From the NCBI GenBank assembly GCA_003254925.1, contig QANZ01034339.1, forward strand, positions 1 to 64,000: DNA of 64,000 nt. The letters run 5' to 3'. Source of the DNA: Chamaecrista fasciculata (taxonomy: Eukaryota; Streptophyta; Magnoliopsida; Fabales; Fabaceae). A program made the translations under genes and the position numbers. Under the pieces are notes generated by a model. That model had not been told where the DNA came from. It saw nothing but the letters and a program-made list of their open reading frames with translations, and did no database searches. Of this stretch, positions 59,205-64,000 are shown piece by piece; the first letter of the stretch is position 1, and each line of letters begins with the position of its first letter.

Positions 59205-59480
59205 TGTCGTTTTGGGCCACTATTGCAGAGCTAAGAAGAAGAAGAAGAAGAAGAAGAAGGGTTGAGGTGAAGCAGAGAGAGCATGCAATAGCAGAAAATG
59301 TGGAAGAAGAAGAAGAAGAAGATTTTGGAGTAGTAGGTGGGTTTGAGATCGCGACGAGTTGTACAGGGCATCGCCATTAAAGAAAGAGACGCCGAGTGAG
59401 ATGGAGATTCGAAGCTTAGAGTAATGAAGAGAGAGAGGGGGAGAGAAAGGAAGAATAATTTAAAAAAAAAAATTGACAAA
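59205..59480 (-). promoter_or_regulatory. SRF8 leader, CTT/CT-rich
   Basis: Directly upstream of the ATG the transcript strand is rich in CTT repeats (59231-59260 and 59308-59322 as GAA on the plus strand) and CTCTCT tracts near 59420-59450, typical of plant 5' UTRs. No clear TATA box was seen. Confidence 0.5.
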
Positions 59481-59575
59481 TATTTTATTTTAAAAAAAAG
59501 TTTAGGTAAGTTAAAAGCTGGAGTTCACCAACATCGTGGCAGCCTTCTAAGATTTATGGACACTCAGAGTAATAC

Positions 59576-59905
59576 CTATGAAGCATGGACACTTTATTCT
59601 GAGGGCATGTCGCCGTGTGCGGCACCCGTACGACACCCACACGACATATATTCATAAATTTCAAAATATAAAATTAATTTTCTGTGACTTTAACATGACA
59701 AATAATATAAAATAATAACACATATGACATATATTATGAATAAATATTATAATTTTTAAAATTTTTATCAAAATTTATGAATTTTTAATTATTTATATAT
59801 ATATAAATATATGTTGTTCATGTCATGTAAGTTTAAAAATTTGACGTGTTGGTGTATCCGTATTCTTGTCGTGTCCATGTCCATGTCTGTGTCCATGTTT
59901 CATAG
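59576..59905. mobile_element. hAT MITE upstream of SRF8
   Basis: The ends CTATGAAGCATGGACAC and GTGTCCATGTTTCATAG are inverted. The 8 bp target duplication is AGTAATAC (59568-59575) and AATAATAC (59906-59913), one mismatch. It lies about 370 bp upstream of the SRF8 ATG. Confidence 0.75.
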
Positions 59906-59913
59906 AATAATAC

Positions 59914-60422
59914 TTATAAATTGTTTACCAACAAGTTTTCACATTGATAATTGAAATGGAACTTATATATGAGTTAATTCTTTACCAACTCGGTCATGAC
60001 AAATTAAGAAATATTTAAAGGTGAAATGAAAGAGCAAGTAGGGGAAGGGAGAGAGAGAGTATGTATGAATGAGTAAGAGAGAGAGAGTGTGTGCATGTGT
60101 CGGCGAAAATAAAGATTGAAAGAGAAAAAAGAAAAGAAATAGTATTATAACATGGGAATGTAAAACATGAAGAATAATCAAAGTGTGAAGCTTTTCTCAT
60201 GAGACTCTTTCTTTTGCTCTTTCTTGGGGTTTTGGATTTTCCACTTTCCATTTCATATTCTTTTATTACACTCCTTTCAACCCAACCAAACCCAATGCCT
60301 GTCACCTCAGGTTTTCCAATTTTTCTTTATGCTTTTCTCTCATATTTTTTTTCTTTCACTCTCGCTTTTTTTTAAAAAAAATAATAGGTCAAAGAATTAT
60401 TTTAGTCTTAAATTATTATTAG
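59914..60422. other. Spacer with simple-sequence runs
   Basis: GAGAGA tracts at about 60045-60085 and CT-rich sequence at 60330-60370. No gene is seen. Confidence 0.5.
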
Positions 60423-60750
60423 GTAAAAATACTCTTTTTATCTCTAAATTCTACATTAATTTTTAATTTCATCTATAATATTTATTTATTATTAATTTTA
60501 TTTTCAAAATTTTATATTTTAATTAATCTTTTGACTAACCATTTTTAATAAATTGACGATAAATTTTATCATGTTTTTTAATGAGTTAGGACTTGAATTT
60601 CTTATTTTACTAATTTTACATTACATATTATTAATTACGTAAAATTTTTCATTGATAGTTAGATAAAATTATATCGAAGGATAGTCCATCAAAATATAAA
60701 ACTAAAAAATTGATATAAAATTTAAAGATGAAAAGAGTATTTTCCCCTAA
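60423..60750. mobile_element. Fold-back MITE
   Basis: The left GGTAAAAATACTCTTTTTATC and right GATGAAAAGAGTATTTTCCCC are inverted, with an AT-rich interior. Related in style to about 3556-3990. Confidence 0.6.
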
Positions 60751-61080
60751 TAATAATTTAAAATCACTAGTATATATAGCTAAAATGCAATAATAAAATA
60801 TAAAAAACTGTTTCTAAATCTTGTTGGTATATGGCCTTTCAATTTGTTATATTCCAAAATAAAAGGATCAATCTTTTACTTCTTATACTTGTGCGCTTCT
60901 GATTATAGTAATTTTTTATACATTCATTTGCTTTTTTTAAGCATATGGATAGCAGCAAATTTTTATGCAACTTGGTGCTTGAATTGCTATATGTTTGTAC
61001 TTTTTTTTTTCATGACTTATGTGTGTGCTTTATTTGTTGAGTAAAACTATAATGACAATTTTTTATTTAATTCATTAGGA

Positions 61081-61123
61081 GAATCATAAACCTCATTACC
61101 AAAAAAAGAAGAATCATGAACCT
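61081..61123 (+). mobile_element. Mini-insertion with near-perfect 13 bp repeats
   Basis: About 17 bases including ACCAAAAAAA lie between GAATCATAAACCT (61081-61093) and GAATCATGAACCT (61111-61123), one mismatch. Confidence 0.5.
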
Positions 61124-61225
61124 TATATTTACCATATTAATTCATTTTAAATATGTATTAATTATTAGGTTCTTTAATAATAACGTAACATTACAAATAA
61201 ACAATTTTCCCATTGAACATATCAC

Positions 61226-61274
61226 AATAAGAATGTATAGTTTTTTTGGATCAAAAATAAGAATGTATAGTTTT
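61226..61274. mobile_element. Eleven-base insertion between perfect 19 bp repeats
   Basis: TTTGGATCAAA (61245-61255) separates two exact copies of AATAAGAATGTATAGTTTT (61226-61244, 61256-61274). It is too short to classify. It could be a tiny retroposed insertion or a simple tandem duplication of 30 bp. Confidence 0.5.
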
Positions 61275-61576
61275 AAAAAAGAATAAATAAACGTTATATT
61301 ATCATTAGATATACAATAATAAATCATAACTAAGCAATTAAAATTTGGGTCATCAATGGAATTGGAATGTGATAAATAAAAATAATTGTTTTTACCCTTT
61401 TAATTATTTCTTATTTATCATTCTCACTCCATAATTAAGTATTACACTGAGATATTCTTAACACTATATATATTCACCCTTTTTTTCATTGACCATATAA
61501 ATGACAATACTAATTATTATTGTTTTTAAAAATAATGTTCCCTTAAGAAATTATTTAAGGTGTTTTATAAATTAAA

Positions 61577-62005
61577 GGGTAAATTACACGTTGGTAACCT
61601 GTGGTTTGGCCCTATTTCACTTTGGTACCCTGTGGTTTGAAACTTGACACTTTGGTACCCTGTGGTATTCTCCATTAACGCTTTGGTATCCTTTGGAGCT
61701 ATTTTGTAATTTTAACCATAAAAAATTTTGCAAAAAATATATATTGACCCCAAAATTTTTTTAAAGTTTTCATTTTAGTCCCTAGATAATATGTATCCAG
61801 GGACCTATTTGTAATTTTTTGAAAATTTTTGGGGTCAATATGTAATTTTTGTAAAATTTGTTATGGTTAAAATTACAAAATAGCTTTAAAGGGTACCAAA
61901 GTATTAATGGAGAATACCATAGGGTACCAAAGTGTCAAGTTTCAAACCACATGGTACCAAAGTGAATTAGGGTCAAACCACAGGGTATCAAAGTGTAATT
62001 TACCC
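61577..62005. mobile_element. MULE MITE, GGGTAAATTACA family
   Basis: 429 bp fold-back element, GGGTAAATTACACGTTGG against CTTTGATACCCTGT... ending TGTAATTTACCC, with 'TTTGGTACCCTGTGG' repeats in the arms. Perfect 9 bp target duplication TAAATTAAA (61568-61576, 62006-62014). Same terminal motif as 42721-43914. Confidence 0.85.
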
Positions 62006-62413
62006 TAAATTAAAAAATAATAATACCAATAGATTCCTTACCGAAATAAAAAGAAATTGTCATATTTGTTTTAGTTTCCAATATATTCTAACCAACATTT
62101 TGATCTATAATTATGTGGTCATCATTAGTTTAATCCCTGATTTTTTTTAATATATTTAATTTCGCTCTAAAGATTCATAACTCATAACAAGTTAGTTTCT
62201 TTATAAATATCTTATTGTTATTCAACTAAGTTTTAAAATGGACTAAACTGCAACAAATCATGAATTTTCGTATACTAAATCATTTATTTTAAAAGTGTAT
62301 ATATTATGAACTAAAATAATAATGCTTATATAATCATCCATGAGTTAAATTGATAGTGTAATAAAAGAAATTAATAATAATAATAACAATAACAACAACA
62401 ACAACAATTATAA

Positions 62414-62682
62414 TAATAATAAGCCCAAAGTGCATTTTGGTCTCATATATTTTGTTCAGGTTCTCAATTTGGTCATGTAACTTTTTTTGTTGTACTTTTT
62501 GTCTCATATTTTTTTGTCAGGTGCATAATTGAGATTCTTGCTGAATCCGAGTTTGCTGCTCCAACCTTATCTAAAGATATGAGACCAAAAGTGTAACACG
62601 TGATCAAAAATATTACAAAAAAAGTTATAAGACTAAATTGAAACCTGAACAAAAGTTATGAAGCCGAAAATGTATTTTGGCC
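62414..62682. mobile_element. Fold-back MITE inserted in a TAA microsatellite
   Basis: The left CCCAAAGTGCATTTTGG and right CGAAAATGTATTTTGGCC are inverted, as are the inner TTTGTTCAGG and CCTGAACAAA. TAA repeats lie on both sides, suggesting insertion into the microsatellite. Confidence 0.65.
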
Positions 62683-62685
62683 TAC

Positions 62686-62956
<271 letters not shown>

Positions 62957-63360
62957 TTCACTCTCACTTTGTATACTATATAAACCACTCCTTTTGTATG
63001 TTTCAAAGTCTTAACTTTTATAGTAGTTGGGAGAGTGTGAGAGTGAGATGTCCCTATTAGTCAACATTAGTTCCTATGCATAGTTGACAATATTATTTCC
63101 TATGATTGTAACATGTCAAGGTTGGCCACGTCTCCCTTATATATAGCATTCAATCTCAAACTTGCGATCTCTACACTCTTTACTCTACTATACCCAAACA
63201 AGACAGCATTCAAATCAAATTGCATTATTTAAAAGTATAATTCAATCACACACATATATACATACATATCCTTGCAAAAATTAACAAAATATAGTCGGAT
63301 ATAATAGGACTCAACTATCATTATCCCTATTCTTTTTTCTTCCTCATTTACAATCTTAAT
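62957..63360. other. Intergenic spacer with a TATA-like site
   Basis: TATATATAG near 63138-63146 is followed by a leader-like stretch, but no coding frame follows. No gene can be supported. Confidence 0.4.
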
Positions 63361-64000
63361 TGATAATAGGCTCAATAATTAGGAGGCCCAATTGGCAGAA
63401 GATGCCATTGGCCCAACACGTCATAGACCCACAAAGTAGGTTATAAGGGCAAGAACGCCCTTAAACCCGCTAAGGCAAGGACGCCCATAACCATAGAGGG
63501 CGTGGGCGCCCAGGGAGCATAAGGTCGCAAGGAATAAGGAAACATTCCCTGAACCAATCAAGGATTAACCAAGATCCGCTGTCAATCAAGACAAATCGCT
63601 CAGAGATCCTTCCCATGGATTCTGCCTTGGCCACCAAGGCGCTTTACGTAAATAAGGAAATAGTTATTCACTTATCCTTAATTGGCAAAACAATATCTTC
63701 CTACATGAAATAGGAAAGATTATGATTCACCTCCCATATCATTGAAGATATCTCTTCTACAATCAAGGAAGTTTCCTTAAGAGGACTCTCCTCGATGAGC
63801 CTATAAATACAAGATGACTAACTTAAGCTTCGGAGGTGAATCACAGGGGAGACCCCCTGTGGTTCATTATCTTACAGGAAAATCTTGTGGTAAATCGGGA
63901 AACGACCCTCGGCCAAATCCTAGTTCATCACTAATTATCCTAATTCCTCAATAAAGCAAATTCTTGTTAAAGTTGATTTGAATCTTTCTATAGTATGTCT
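63361..64000 (+). mobile_element. LTR-like sequence cut by the window edge
   Basis: Starting near TGATAATAGGCTC, the GC content rises. The sequence carries a TATAAATA box (about 63801), then AGGTGAATCACAGGGGAGACC, and ends in a CAATAAAGC polyadenylation-like block. This ordered layout resembles a plant LTR, perhaps Ty3-type. The far border and internal region lie outside the window. Confidence 0.45.

Noticed and set aside
60015..60305. 96-codon minus-strand open frame
   Set aside because: Built from GA-rich and CT-rich simple sequence, with no protein-like composition, splice context or family motif.
63129..63200. TATATATAG as a gene promoter
   Set aside because: No coding frame or splice-linked exon follows before the LTR-like sequence.

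Overview
The window is nuclear DNA of a flowering plant, a core eudicot. It has intron-rich genes with GT/AG splice sites, very AT-rich intergenic DNA and a dense load of plant-type transposons (copia LTR elements, MULE and hAT MITEs, SINEs). The repeat style recalls legumes, but the species cannot be fixed from this sequence. Five single N bases (1153, 20075, 32796, 39567, 50628) show a draft-style assembly. Gene models were built by reading splice sites and frames by eye; all four main genes close in frame.

Layout: 1-1198 holds nested transposon debris (a LINE fragment, a copia gag fragment and a MULE end). 1199-3528 is a Pack-MULE that carries the 3' part of an AP2/ERF gene. 4077-5137 holds small hAT-like elements. 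5328-12303 (+) is EBS, a BAH-PHD histone reader in 5 exons, with a 5 kb fourth intron full of repeats. 13893-23366 (+) is the subtilase SBT2.4/ALE1 in 10 exons, with the same MITE family in five of its nine introns. 23.4-34.9 kb is intergenic: mini-retroposons, a truncated LTR element, a SINE, a 2.1 kb solo LTR, MULE arms and MITEs. 34938-40869 (-) is an O-fucosyltransferase family protein in 10 exons. 41.0-45.1 kb holds MULE elements and the remains of an unrecognised gene. 45879-52054 (-) is a full-length but decayed copia element with matching 282 bp LTRs and a 5 bp target duplication. 52636-52814 is a perfect 75 bp inverted repeat. 53192-59204 (-) is SRF8, an LRR receptor-like protein with an atypical kinase domain, in 16 exons. 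59.2-64 kb holds MITEs, a roughly 90-unit TAA array and an LTR-like end.

The four genes do not form a pathway. From memory, EBS and SRF8 are neighbours in Arabidopsis (At4g22140, At4g22130), and ALE1 and an O-fucosyltransferase gene are neighbours elsewhere (At1g62340, At1g62330). The window would then interleave two conserved gene pairs. The most unusual sequence signals are a set of ultra-short retroposed insertions (TCAGGCC plus an A tract, with 13-16 bp target duplications), the perfect 75 bp inverted repeat beyond SRF8, and a swarm of small palindromes in the copia leader.
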